From Siphlonurus alternatus (lineage: Eukaryota > Arthropoda > Insecta > Ephemeroptera > Siphlonuridae), in assembly GCA_949825025.1 (NCBI GenBank), contig OX463782.1, forward strand, positions 3,235,501 to 3,299,500: a DNA stretch of 64,000 nucleotides, in the 5' to 3' direction. This document shows positions 21,638-32,023 of this stretch, one piece after another. The translations under genes were made by a program, and so were the position numbers. Under the pieces are notes generated by a model that had not been told where the DNA came from, made no database searches, and was given only the letters and a program-made list of their open reading frames with translations. Every line of letters begins with the position of its first letter. Position 1 is the stretch's first letter.

Positions 21638-24635
21638 CAGTAAAATAGCTCCTCCAAGTCCTTCCTCTGATAAATATGAAACTTATTACTGTGATAATAT
21701 CAAAATTATTCATGTCAATGTTAATAGCTTAAGAAATAAAAAAGAAGATATTGAAATTTTTACACAGGAAGAATCACCAGATTTGTTATGTCTTACAGAA
21801 CACTGGTTAAAACCTGGTGAAGTAGATTTTTTTAACATTAATGGTTATTTTCTGGTTCATATTTATGCAAGAGAGAATGGCTATGGTGGCATTGTTTTTT
21901 TTGCCAAGAACAACCTCATTAATAATATAGAAGTAACTTCTCATGGTACTAAACTGAGTTCAGAACAGATTTTTGAATGTATTACTTTAAAATTAAAGTT
22001 AAACATTGATCATAAAAATATTAAACATATTACTATTGTTGGGATTTATAGATCACCAACAGTAAATATTCATCCTCATGATGATAATAAATGTGTGTTA
22101 AAAAATAATGATAAAAATTGTTGTTTTTTTGACAGATTTAATACACTCTTAAAACATGTTAATGTGTTAAAAAATGAAGTTGTTATTCTTGGAGATTTTA
22201 ATATAGACACAAGCTGTACCAATAATAGAAATACCAAAGAACTGCAATTTATTTTAACTAGTTACAATCTTGATATAAAAATTAACTCAGCAACAAGAAT
22301 AAACACATTTTCTAACAGGGAGTCAATTATTGATAATGTCTTTACTAACCTTAGAAAAGAAGATATAGAAGTCACTGTACTAAAGACTCTTTTTTCTGAC
22401 CACTATGCCCAGAAAGTTGTGATTAAGCAAATTGTCCCTCCAGTAAATTTTATTATAGAAGAAAAAAGATTTTTTACTGAAACTAAAATGAACCAATTCA
22501 AATTTTTCTTGTCTACAATAGACTGGCCATCAGCTGTGTATGACAAAAACTCTGAGGATATGTTTAATAATTTTTATAGACTTTTTAAATATGGGTTTAA
22601 TTTATTTTTTCCTTTACAAAAAAAAAAAAAATCAAATAAGAAAAATAGTACTCCTTGGTTTACTCCTAAACTAAGGGCAAAGAAAAAACTTGTACATAAA
22701 CTTTATAAAAACAGGAAGACTGACAATGGTCTATTTAAAAGGACAAAAAAACAATATAACAAAGATTTAGTTGCAGAAAAGCAAAATTATTTATATAATC
22801 AAGTTTCTCAGTCAACCAATATCTCAAAAACTGTTTGGGAAGTTGTGCAAGGTGAAACAGGTAAAAAGAGAGGATGTAAAAATAAATTTAAAAAAATTAT
22901 TTTATCATGTCCTGTGACAGGCACTAAAATTACAGATCCTCAACAAATTGCTAATCAACTAAATGATTATTATATTAATTCAGTTAAGGATTTAGTATTT
23001 AATAATTCTGTTACTGAAACTAAAATATATGGTACTAAAACCATAGATTCAATTGCATTTTTCACACTCAGTAAAATTGATATGTTGAAATATATAAAAA
23101 AGCTAAAAAATAAATATTCTTGTGGCATGGATGACATCCCTGATGCTGTAGTTAAATATGTAGCAGAAGAAATTTGTGAACCTCTGAGTGTAATAATTTC
23201 ATGTCTCATTATTGACGGTATTTTTCCTAGTGTATTAAAAACAGCAAAGATAACACCGTATCCGAAGTTACTGTTATCATTCTTAGAATCACATTATAGA
23301 CCGTTAGCACAATTATCTGTATTTTCTAAACTCATTGAATTTGCTGCTAAAGATATGGTGCAGAACTTCTGCACTGCTAAAAACATTTTTTCTCCCTGTC
23401 AACATGGATTTACAAAATTATGTTCTACAACAACAGCAGTGACTGAGCTAGTAAATGAAGTTAACAAGCAGCATGAACTAAAAAATTATTTACTTGCTGT
23501 GTTTGTTGATTTAAAAAAAGCATTTGATGTTGTTGATCATAAATTATTATTTGCAAAACTTGAGTTTAATGGTATACGAGGAAACTGTCTATCTTTTTTT
23601 GAGTCGTATCTAAGCCAAAGAACACAATATGTTTTTGTAAGTGATACTAATGATAAAGGTGAGCAAAAATCATTTAAATCAGAAAAATTAAACTGTAATC
23701 ATGGAGTTCCACAAGGTTCTGTACTTGGGCCTTTACTTTTTGTTCTATTTATTAATGATTTAGAAATAGCTCTCAAAGGTGTCTGCAGACTTATTCTGTA
23801 TGCAGATGATATTGTATTGCTTATTATTGGCAAGAATCTTGAGGAACTTATAAAAAATCAGGCTCTTGCTATGAAAATTCTCGAAGAGTATCTCAACAAT
23901 AACCATCTTGTAATAAATCATTTAAAAACTAATTATATGCTGTTCAATAGATCTGTTAATACTAAGACACAATTTGAATCATTGACAAATATCAAACTGG
24001 TCTCAAACTGTAAATATCTTGGAATAATAATTGATGACAAATTGTCCTGGCAAACACATATTGCTGACCTAAATAAGAAACTGGCCAAAACTAATTTTGC
24101 AATGAATCAATTACGAAAAGTGTGTAATTTAGAAACGTTAAAAAAAGTATACTATGGCTATGTGTATTCTATTATTACCTATGGAGTTCTATTGTGGGGT
24201 TCATCTGCCCATGCTGACAGTGTTTTTGTTTGCCAAAAAAAAATTATTAGAAGTATGATTCAAGCAAAAGCCAGACAAAGTTGTAAAAAAATATGGGAGC
24301 AACTTAATATATTGAATTTTCCAAGTATTTGTATTTTTTTTATGATAATGTATGTTAAAAGAAACTATTCTATGTTTGAAATTAATAGAAATATTACTGG
24401 ACATAATACTAGGCAGTCAAACCTAATCCATAAAAAATATGGAGCTTACGAGCAAACTAAAAGAGATCATTTCCTTCTGAGCTCGTTATTGTATAATAAA
24501 CTTCCTGATTCTTTAAAACAAATTGAAAGTATATCAATTTTTAAGACACAATTGTTTACTTATCTTATTAAAAAGAATTGTTATTCTATTCACAAGAAAA
24601 ATATTAATAATGAACGTGTCAATTCTTATTTCTGA
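21618..24635 (+). CDS. LINE-B ORF2: AP endonuclease-reverse transcriptase
   Basis: About 1005 codons. The frame opens at 21618, 20 nt before the ORF1 stop, in the +1 frame across TCTTTTTGA, and has no ATG nearby, so frameshifting or reinitiation is needed. Endonuclease motifs: IIHVNVNSLRNK, LCLTEHWL, VGIYRSP, LGDFNIDT, LFSDHYAQ. Reverse-transcriptase motifs: FVDLKKAFDVVDH, HGVPQGSVLGPLLFVLFIND and LILYADDIVLL. A C-terminal region after YLGIIIDDKLSW resembles the thumb of jockey-like enzymes. No frame break is seen over the whole length, so the copy is young or functional. Confidence 0.92.
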   Translation, partial: KILSLFDSKIAPPSPSSDKYETYYCDNIKIIHVNVNSLRNKKEDIEIFTQEESPDLLCLTEHWLKPGEVDFFNINGYFLVHIYARENGYGGIVFFAKNNLINNIEVTSHGTKLSSEQIFECITLKLKLNIDHKNIKHITIVGIYRSPTVNIHPHDDNKCVLKNNDKNCCFFDRFNTLLKHVNVLKNEVVILGDFNIDTSCTNNRNTKELQFILTSYNLDIKINSATRINTFSNRESIIDNVFTNLRKEDIEVTVLKTLFSDHYAQKVVIKQIVPPVNFIIEEKRFFTETKMNQFKFFLSTIDWPSAVYDKNSEDMFNNFYRLFKYGFNLFFPLQKKKKSNKKNSTPWFTPKLRAKKKLVHKLYKNRKTDNGLFKRTKKQYNKDLVAEKQNYLYNQVSQSTNISKTVWEVVQGETGKKRGCKNKFKKIILSCPVTGTKITDPQQIANQLNDYYINSVKDLVFNNSVTETKIYGTKTIDSIAFFTLSKIDMLKYIKKLKNKYSCGMDDIPDAVVKYVAEEICEPLSVIISCLIIDGIFPSVLKTAKITPYPKLLLSFLESHYRPLAQLSVFSKLIEFAAKDMVQNFCTAKNIFSPCQHGFTKLCSTTTAVTELVNEVNKQHELKNYLLAVFVDLKKAFDVVDHKLLFAKLEFNGIRGNCLSFFESYLSQRTQYVFVSDTNDKGEQKSFKSEKLNCNHGVPQGSVLGPLLFVLFINDLEIALKGVCRLILYADDIVLLIIGKNLEELIKNQALAMKILEEYLNNNHLVINHLKTNYMLFNRSVNTKTQFESLTNIKLVSNCKYLGIIIDDKLSWQTHIADLNKKLAKTNFAMNQLRKVCNLETLKKVYYGYVYSIITYGVLLWGSSAHADSVFVCQKKIIRSMIQAKARQSCKKIWEQLNILNFPSICIFFMIMYVKRNYSMFEINRNITGHNTRQSNLIHKKYGAYEQTKRDHFLLSSLLYNKLPDSLKQIESISIFKTQLFTYLIKKNCYSIHKKNINNERVNSYF

Positions 24636-24778
24636 TAATCTTTGTTTTATATATATTGGAATTATTTGTATATTATAAATTGTATGTATGTATTGTTTTA
24701 CTAATTTCTTTTTGTGTTTTCAGATATTAAATAACTGTATAATGTAGTCACAATGTACCAACTGGTATTTAATGTGAA

Positions 24779-24809
<31 letters not shown>

Positions 24810-24810
24810 A

Positions 24811-25170
24811 TCTAGAATTAAGCCTATTAGCGATTATGCCAGGGGAGATTTCATATAGTCTATAGATTTTGAATAGCAATGAAGCAATAAGTTTTTTTTT
24901 TATTCTATCTATTTTCTATGTCATATTTTGTCTTATATATATGTGATTATATATATGATATATTATTATTATGATGTAACAGGCTGTTAGTATCATCTGT
25001 TATTTTATTTTATATTGTTTTATTATCATTTTCTATTGTTCTATTATTCTGTAACTATTATATATGTTTTGTATGTATGTTTTATGTGTTCTATTGTAAT
25101 GTTTTTCTATAATGTATGTTTCTAGTGCTGTTAATATGTACACTTTCTGTGTTTAATAAAAGACTAATAA
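24811..25170 (+). pseudogene. LINE-A ORF2 last codons and 3' UTR, separated by LINE-B
   Basis: Resumes the LINE-A sequence: the codons for the final residues end at TAG 24856-24858, followed by an AT-rich 3' region with AATAAA at 25155-25160. It matches the 3' part of the copy at 26429-29107 almost base for base. Confidence 0.88.
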
Positions 25171-25178
25171 ATTTTCAC
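25171..25178. repeat. LINE-A target duplication, right copy (ATTTTCAC)
   Basis: Partner of 16029-16036; directly precedes the resumed fold-back terminus. Confidence 0.85.
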
Positions 25179-25458
25179 TTTCCTGTCGTTGTACCTCTTT
25201 TTCTCTAACGATTGTGGCGGTCTTTCATCGCGCATGCGCAGTGCGTCGATTGCCAGCTGGAGCAAACTTCACGCGTGTGACGTCGCGTCAGCTGAGTGAC
25301 CGCGTATGAAGAACATTGCATCTTCGAAATTAATTAGCTCCGGTAAATCAAAATTTGCCATGTTGTGATATACCTTTTCAGATTGGGCTATTTAAGGGCT
25401 TTTAGAAAATGTAAGTTTTTTAATCAGTATCGTAACTTTCGTGGATTATAGTCTAACC
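25179..25458 (-). repeat. Terminal inverted repeat, right
   Basis: 280 bp, mirror of 2950-3229. Carries the same GCGCATGCGCA palindrome (25230-25240) and ends GTCTAACC next to the target duplication. Confidence 0.88.
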
Positions 25459-25466
25459 CATATGTA
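25459..25466. repeat. Target-site duplication, right copy (CATATGTA)
   Basis: Partner of 2942-2949. Confidence 0.85.
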
Positions 25467-26154
25467 TGCATAGTGTACCGGTATGCAGACATCACGTTTT
25501 CGCTTTTGTAATTTTGTATAGCTTTTGACAAGTTGCTCCATGACACATTAGATATACATGTACATAATTATACTGTATGTAATTGCCATGTTTCGAAAAT
25601 GCATTGACGCAGCAGTGATACATTTGATTCGTAATAGAAAAGTCATGAGTTTGACCCCAGGCACCAGCAAACTTTTCCACGTGATGGTGGCTAAAAAACA
25701 AGCACTCATTCATCATTGATCGCACCCTCCAACCATCCTGAAAGTGGTAACCATGGTTTCCTCAGTCACAACCAAACGAAAACTGGCTACCGGTATACCC
25801 TAATTTAGAAGAAACCACAAAATTCTAAGCCTTGCTAGGTTTGGTCAACAAAGAGCCGAAGTTATTTGAGGCTACTATCAGAACCAATAAGGTGTACCCC
25901 TCTACTACTCTCTTTATAGGCTAAACCCACGTGACGTTGCTGCAATGCATACCAGTATTGCATAGAGCCTGCCGCCCCATAGTGTTGTGTTGATCAGCAG
26001 CATGTAGAGGAGAAAAAATTAATTATAAATTGTAGCCGGCAATTATTTCATTTATATTGTTTTCATATTATCTGCTAGTTTATAAAGAATACATAAGCTA
26101 CATTTTTTGTGTCCTTAAATAATTATACCTGGCAACAAAGTCAATTTTTCTAAT
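25467..26154 (+). other. NBN intron 1, non-repeat stretch
   Basis: Ordinary intron sequence. No exon, RNA gene or inverted repeat that I can support. Confidence 0.5.
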
Positions 26155-26369
26155 TTTATTATTATTATTAGGTGTTTTTAACTCCCAACCAAGTTGGGGT
26201 GGTTTAGCGCCAGCACGGTGGCCCAATTAGGCCAAGGTGAAGGTGCCCGCTGATCCTGTTGGGGATGTTATTATTATTATTATTATTTTTTTTTTTTGTG
26301 AGACACCACTAGATTGCCCTGGTCATAGGACAATCATAATAATAATAATAATAATAATATAATATTATT

Positions 26370-26403
<34 letters not shown>

Positions 26404-26428
26404 AATAATATTATAATAATAATATTAT
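26155..26428. repeat. TAA/TTA microsatellite with an embedded short fragment
   Basis: Long runs of ATT/TAA surround about 100 bp containing GCCAGCACGGTGGCCCAATT and a further piece with AGACACCACTAGATTGCC. Fragments flanked by TAA runs suggest old retroelement tails, but I do not recognise the source. Confidence 0.5.
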
Positions 26429-29107
26429 TATTAGTCTTTTATTAAACACAGAAAGTGTACATATTAACAGCACTAGAAACATACATTATAGAAAAACATT
26501 ACAATAGAACACATAAAACATACATACAAAACATATATAATAGTTACAGAATAATAGAACAATAGAAAATGATAATAAAACAATATAAAATAAAATAACA
26601 GATGATACTAACAGCCTGTTACATCATAATAATAATATATCATATATATAATCACATATATAAAACAAAATATGACATAGAAAATAGATAGAATAAAAAA
26701 AACTTATTGCTTCATTGCTATTCAAAATCTATAGACTATATGAAATCTCCCCTGGCATAATCGCTAATAGGCTTAATTCTAGATTTACAGATATTTAAAT
26801 GATATTGGCTACAATATTCATTACATAATTTACATACACAAGATTGTTCAGCTTTATGATAACCAGAAGATTTACAAATTAGATGGTGGAAGCCGTGAAC
26901 AGCCTGGCGAGTTAAAACATTTCTAACATTGGATCTATCCAATTGGGGCAGACACCAATATTTACATGTCATAGCATCAGTGCTGTAAAACTCAGGATTA
27001 ATATCCTGAGCTTTTTGATTCCTGACAGCTATAAAATTGGAATATTGATCTGTCGTTGGAAGTTTAAACATTTCTTTGATTTCTGTAATAAAATAATTGG
27101 AATCTATCAGTTTATAGGCCAGTCTAGTTTCGGTAAATTTTGACAGACACAGTAATCTTTTAACAAACATGGCTTTTACTGATTCTAATTTATCAAAATC
27201 GGATACAGATAAATGAGGCCATACAATTTCAATACCATAAGTAGCCACAGGGGCGACTTTTAAATTGAATAGTTTGAGCCCTGTTTTGACGGATAGACCA
27301 GACAGCCCTGAGATAGTGTACATAACAGTGATAGCGTTCTTACATCTTTCTGTTATATGTTTAGAAAAAGAATGCCCTGTCATTTGAAGTATTATGCCAA
27401 GATATTTAAATGAATTTAGAAATTCAATCTTTTGACCGTCACAATAAATTTCATCGTTTTTGCATAACGGTCCGCCTCTTCTAAACTTAACAACCTTGGT
27501 TTTCTCTGTGTTAATTTCTAGACCATTTGTTTTGGCCCAGATGGATAGATTATTTAGCGCTTTTTGTAGCTTGACTTTGCTCTTTGAAATAATAGCAAGA
27601 TCATCTGCATATAAATTTAGTACGACTTGATCATTTTCATTTTCACAGTTTATATCTTTTGTAATCTCGGTTATATCTGCAGTAAAAAGATTGAAAAGAA
27701 GAGAGCTGCTCGGGTCTCCTTGCAAAACTCCGTTAGATTGAATAATATTACTAGAACATGATAAGCGATCTTGAACACATACATAATTGATATTTAGAAT
27801 AACAGCTAAGATATTCAAAATTTCAGAAGGAATTACTTTAAGTGACTTCAGCTTTTCAATGAGCAAATTCCTATTGACCGAATCAAAAGCTTTTCTGAAG
27901 TCTACAAAAGCAATATATAAATGACCCTTTGGCTTCTCCAATGCTAGTTTAATTTGATTATATACTGTGGATACAGCTTGTATTGTGGAACGTCCTGGCA
28001 TAAAGCCGTATTGCTCTTTTGGAATAAGATAGTGGGTGGAATCAAAAAGCCTGTTTGCAATTAATCTCGAGAAGAGTTTGTACATGGTATCACCATGGAT
28101 AATACCTCTGTATGAGTCGGGTGACATAATGTTACCCTTCCCTTTGTATAATACCATTAGGTAGGCGATCCGCCACAATTCCGGAATTGTAGCCGTTTCA
28201 ATACAGAGGTTAAACATATTGGTGATTGTTGGGGTTAACGACTTGCTTACTAGCTTCAAATGTTCATTCGTAATAAAATCTGGGCCCGAAGCTTTATTGT
28301 TTTTTAGGCTTTGCATACAATTATAGACTTCAAATTCATTAAGAGGAATATAATTTGAGTTACAATTATAGTCTCTTGTTAATGATAAAAGATTGAGAGT
28401 TTGGTCGGATTGTAATTTATTTGTATTTAAGATATTTGTAAAATGGTTTTCCCATTTGTCTATGTTAATTGGGCATGACTTAGTTGGTGGTCTATCTTTC
28501 CTAAGATATGTGTATGGTTCTAGCTCTGCGTCTTTAATCATTTTATCTTCCGATTTAATTTTAAATTCTAATTCTTTCTGTTTCAATAAAGCCTTATAAC
28601 AGCTTCTTGCCTGAATAAATTGCTCATGCAAATTTGGGTTTTTGAATAAATATAATTTGCTGGCATGAAATTTTGATAGAAGATCTTGCCTTGATAGATA
28701 ACATTCGCTATTAAACCAGGGTTTAGATACTCTTTTATTATTTTTCTTTGCAATAGTAGAATGTAGAATGACATTAGTAATTAAAGTATTTAGACTATTT
28801 ACATCTTTATTATTGATATGAGTAATTATGGTATCACCATAAGTATAAATTTGGTCATTATAATTTCTAATATCAATTTTGTTTGAATAATTTGATCTGT
28901 AAAAAAGTTTTTTATTGGGAGGATTGCTAGGGGTAAATTTTAAAATAATTTCACCGGGTAGATGACTCTTTAACAGTGACGAGTTTGTCTCAGAAATAAT
29001 GACATGTTTTATTAATATAAAATTTTTAGGTTTATAAAAAAGCAGGTCGATTGTACTTGAACCATTTGCGTTTACAAAAGTTTTTTCTAGGGGGCTATTA
29101 GAGAGTA
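26429..29107 (-). mobile_element. LINE-A second copy, 5'-truncated, reverse orientation
   Basis: Matches LINE-A from about 17705 to its 3' end with only scattered substitutions and without the LINE-B insertion. The 3' end reads AAGACTAATAA into a TAA-rich tract; the 5' break also abuts TAA/ATT repeats. It supplies the intact sequence across the LINE-B insertion point. Confidence 0.92.
26736..29107 (-). CDS. LINE-A ORF2, 5'-truncated copy
   Basis: Open from the truncation point to TAG/TGA at 26736 without internal stops. It lacks most of the endonuclease (starts within the region after GDFNCRID) but keeps the complete reverse transcriptase (YADDLAII) and the cysteine cluster, and ends with the native SRIKPISDYARGDFI. 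It differs from the first copy by a few residues such as H for L in QMTGHSF. Without promoter or start codon it is not expected to be expressed on its own. Confidence 0.88.
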
Positions 29108-29761
29108 TTATAATAATATTATAATAGGATAATATTATAGGATAATATTATTATTATTTCAATGCATTACAGCATACGGTTTTACAACAAGAGGGAAAGA
29201 GAGGGGACGTAAAAACATTTGTGCATTATCCTGTTAAGTAGGCAACCCAACAATCTCCTATTACAACGCCACATCTACTAAGGCCTGCGCACTGAGAAGC
29301 GCGGGAAAAAAATAGTAGTCCACCCCATTTGCTAGATCATTGTAAAATTCAAATTAAATTCAATTGAAGTAGAGTTTTCTTGATATTTTCACACCTCAGG
29401 CATAATTTCTAAACCCTTTATATTCATGTGTGTAAAGTTTCAAAATTTTAGAATCACTCTTTTCATGTAAATTTCGGGGTCAAAGTTGCATATAACTCAA
29501 TGGAATATTGGAAATCTAGTACTACTATTTCAAAAAACAATCGAGATCAATATTATAGTGCGCAGGCCTTGGTGGAGTGGGCAGTGCCTATTAGTACTTT
29601 TAGGGGCAGGGCCAAGAGTAATCTTGGGGCGGGGCAAAGTTTTTGTTTCTAAGTAATGGCTGAGCTTGCCATAGAGAGATATAGATCTGGAGGAAATATT
29701 GTAGTCATTGCTCAGGATTTTCTGACATTCGTTTGTAATATTATCATTTTTATTTTTTCAG
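29108..29761 (+). other. NBN intron 1, 3' end
   Basis: ATAATATT repeats, then unique sequence. A frame starting MAELAIERYRSGG (29656) has no nibrin similarity and is not taken as an exon. Confidence 0.5.
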
Positions 29762-29907
29762 ACCAGATCGTCCACATGCTGAGTAATGAGAATTACAAAG
29801 TTGGTAGACTTGAAACTCAAGTGCCCACTCGTAAAGAAGGTAAAGAAGATGCCTCCATTAGCCGCAATCATGCTCTCTTCAAAATCAGGCACAAAACTGA
29901 CAACTTG
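29762..29907 (+). CDS. NBN: NBN exon 2 (FHA domain, first half)
   Basis: Acceptor TTTTTTCAG, donor TTG|GTAAAT. Completes residue 10 and codes to residue 58. Contains the FHA signature: YKVGR (G24, R25) and SISRNHA (S43, R44, H46), the phosphothreonine-binding loops. A lysine/glutamate-rich loop (RKEGKED) replaces the human linker. Confidence 0.93.
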
Positions 29908-31067
29908 GTAAATATACACCATGGGTATTTTTTTACTTGAGTAGATCATTGTAATTTTTTAACTTGGCATTTTTATTGAGGGAATTTTCCTATTTTCTAA
30001 TTTCAACACAAAATGTTGGTGTGTGGTGTCACATTTTAAAGTTATTTTTGTTGTTTTTGTAATGTCTTGGTAAATAGTTTGTAACAAAGAGCCTAAGAGT
30101 CTGAAAAATATTCAATTAAAGCCACATTATTATGTATGTATTACCGGTATATAGTCCATCGTCCGGAATAATAAGCTATCTGCTCCTAAAATTTTGTTAC
30201 AATAATGAGCTGTCTGCTATTTCAGGTGAGTGCAATTATGAGCTGTAAATAGCAGTAACATAAAGCTCATAATTGTGCTCACCTGAAATAGCAGATAGCT
30301 CATTATTGCTACGAGATTGTGGTATAGCAGACAGCTCAATATTTCGGACGAGGGACGATATGCTCCTGAAAAATCATCAAAAGAATTATTGCAAATTAAA
30401 ATTCGTCCTCTTGGCATCATTAAAATACTGTACAGTATATAATTATGACTAATATGAAAATTTAGGCAGTTCAGGTATTAAAATTAGGGATTGGCTAGAG
30501 TAAAATTAGTTTAAATATTTAACAATTGAATTTAATTGTATTTTTTTTAACGGTTTTCATACTGTACAATTTACAGCTTTTTATGTCCATTAAAGTATCT
30601 ATTAGCAATGGTTGTAACATTGAGATGAGTGCCCAATTTTTCCCACCAGAGCACAAAACGTAGTGGCATTGTTGGCACTAGTTACCCTTAGTACCTTTAA
30701 AGTAAACAGTCTTCTACTCGCAATGATTGTAACAAACAATTGTTTACAAACCATAATGACGATATATTGCCGGATTTTGCCACCAGAGCACAGAAAATAA
30801 TGGCATTGTTGGCACTAGTAGTGAACAACTTTTATAATTAACGGTCATTTTCCATAAGTTAACATGTAAATAAAAAACTGTCCCATGTTTTTCACATTAC
30901 CAACAATAATTTATTTATAAACTTATTTATAAATAAATTATTCTTGTTTCGAGTAGAAGGCTTTGCTTCAGAGTTGAATGTAGCATATATTATATTTATC
31001 TGTTTACTGCCTCCTCCTGCTTTAATGACTTTCTTTTACTAAAAATCGTTCTTTTATTTCTGCCCAG
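29908..31067 (+). other. NBN intron 2
   Basis: Contains inverted-repeat element copy 2 (30149-30362) and AT-rich sequence with two near-repeats of GGCATTGTTGGCACTAGT (about 30666 and 30803). No exon seen. Confidence 0.6.
30149..30362. mobile_element. MITE-like element, family A copy 2
   Basis: Inverted repeats of CATCGTCC..GGAATAATAAGCTATCTGC type, matching copies at 677-853 and 31370-31565. The interior has nested palindromes around AGCTCATAATTG. Confidence 0.75.
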
Positions 31068-31234
31068 AAAAAGCCTGATGTACTACCCGAAGTCACTTTG
31101 CAAGACACGAAATCAACGTATGGTACTTACATCAACGAAAACATTAATCTTTCGAGAGCTATGAATCATAAGCACGACTTTCTAATGCAGCCAGAGCACT
31201 TTATTAAATTTGGCAAGCAGTGGAATCATTGGCA
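31068..31234 (+). CDS. NBN: NBN exon 3 (FHA domain, second half)
   Basis: Acceptor TGCCCAG, donor GGCA|GTAAGT (phase 2). Encodes residues 59-113, including STYGTYIN (S74-N81), the FHA strand that in human reads SKYGTFVN, and the KFGKQW segment that ends the domain. Confidence 0.93.
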
Positions 31235-31863
31235 GTAAGTTCATATAAATATTTTTTTTTTTTATTATTATTATTATTTTGGTAAGATGTGAGAGCTTTA
31301 GCTTTCAAAAATGGACATACACCGTATGCAGGTATAAGGGTAATACATAAGTTAAGCACCTCTATCTATGTATACATCGTCCCTTGTCCGAAATAATGAG
31401 CTATCTGCCTACCTTGATATTGTTGCAATAATGAGCTATCTGCTATTTTAGATGAGAGCAATAATGATCTTTATTTTATACTGATTTACAGCTCATAACC
31501 TGAAATAGCAGATGGCTCATTATTGTATCAGATAGCTCATTATTCTGGACAAGGGACGATATGTATGCAGTAAAAGAAATACAGTAAAAACTTGTTACAG
31601 TATTACATCAAGTCAAGGGACCCAGGAAATTAAGGTTACCTTATATCGAATATACCTTATATCGAATATACCTTATATCAAGTTTTTCCTATACTGTACT
31701 TGCAATACTAATTATTTTTTACGGGACCTTTACTCCGTTGCTCAATATCGAGTTTTTACCTTATAACAAGTTACGTAATAACAAGTTTTTACTATATTGT
31801 GTATTTTTTAATGACAGAATATCTCAGATCATGTTCATCTGATGGTGTACCGACTTGTCTCAG
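31235..31863 (+). other. NBN intron 3
   Basis: Holds inverted-repeat element copy 3 (31370-31565) and a short tandem of ACCTTATATCGAATAT (about 31640-31680). An alternative upstream acceptor at 31818 leads to an early stop, so 31864 was chosen. Confidence 0.6.
31370..31565. mobile_element. MITE-like element, family A copy 3
   Basis: Ends ACATCGTCCCTTGTCCG and its inverted copy, followed by AATAATGAGCTATCTGC. Same family as 677-853 and 30149-30362. Confidence 0.78.
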
Positions 31864-32023
31864 GTTGAAATACGAGCCACTAGTGGTACTGACCTCAACC
31901 CTGCCCAATACCATGGCTGCTGAGATGGCTGCCAACATCATCAAGCTGGGAGGACATATGGTGGACACTTTGAAACCAGAGTGCACCCATCTGACCATGG
32001 ACTATATCAAGGTTACCCTCAAG
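31864..32023 (+). CDS. NBN: NBN exon 4 (BRCT1, first half)
   Basis: Acceptor GTCTCAG, donor AAG|GTGAGG. Starts QLKYEPLVVL, aligned residue for residue with human RIEYEPLVAC after the same 9-residue spacing from FG. Contains IIKLGGHMVDTLKPECTHL, typical of a BRCT fold that docks phosphopeptides with the FHA domain. Confidence 0.93.

Larger units (their letters stand above)
20029..24810 (+). mobile_element. LINE-B non-LTR retrotransposon, nested in LINE-A
   Basis: About 4.8 kb, same strand as LINE-A, ending in about eight AAAT units. The intact LINE-A copy reads CTGTAAATCTAGAATTAAG across this point, which fixes the insertion; the duplicated target is very short or hidden in the tail (TAAA). 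It carries a short 5' region, ORF1 (20138-21637) and ORF2 (21618-24635), and looks nearly full length. Reverse-transcriptase motifs fit the broad jockey/CR1 group; an exact clade is not claimed. Confidence 0.9.
16037..25170 (+). mobile_element. LINE-A non-LTR retrotransposon (interrupted by LINE-B)
   Basis: Encodes a macro-domain ORF1 and an endonuclease/reverse-transcriptase ORF2, with an AATAAA at 25155 and a 3' end AGACTAATAA. About 4.4 kb long once the nested LINE-B (20029-24810) is removed. The other copy at 26429-29107 ends in TAA repeats, a tail type known from I-like elements; clade assignment is tentative. The 5' end is probably truncated because ORF1 is open from the first base of the insert. 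Confidence 0.88.
2950..25458. mobile_element. Giant fold-back DNA element in NBN intron 1
   Basis: 22.5 kb as it stands. Both ends carry a 280-bp terminal inverted repeat (2950-3229 and 25179-25458) starting GGTTAGACTATAATCC, with very few mismatches and a perfect 8-bp target duplication outside. Inside these, the inverted repeat continues as two opposed arrays of ~170-bp monomers that meet near 8300. Removing the retrotransposon block 16037-25170 makes the right arm continuous with the right terminus, so the element was about 13.4 kb before that insertion. No transposase was found, so it must be mobilised in trans. An 8-bp duplication occurs in hAT, P and some Mutator-like families; long internally repetitive ends recall fold-back and Galileo-type elements. 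The superfamily stays open. Confidence 0.85.

Noticed and set aside
29656..29760. MAELAIERYRSGGNIVVIAQ as the start of nibrin
   Set aside because: No similarity to nibrin N-termini and it needs read-through of the intron end; the MW exon at 2767 fits phase, length and homology.
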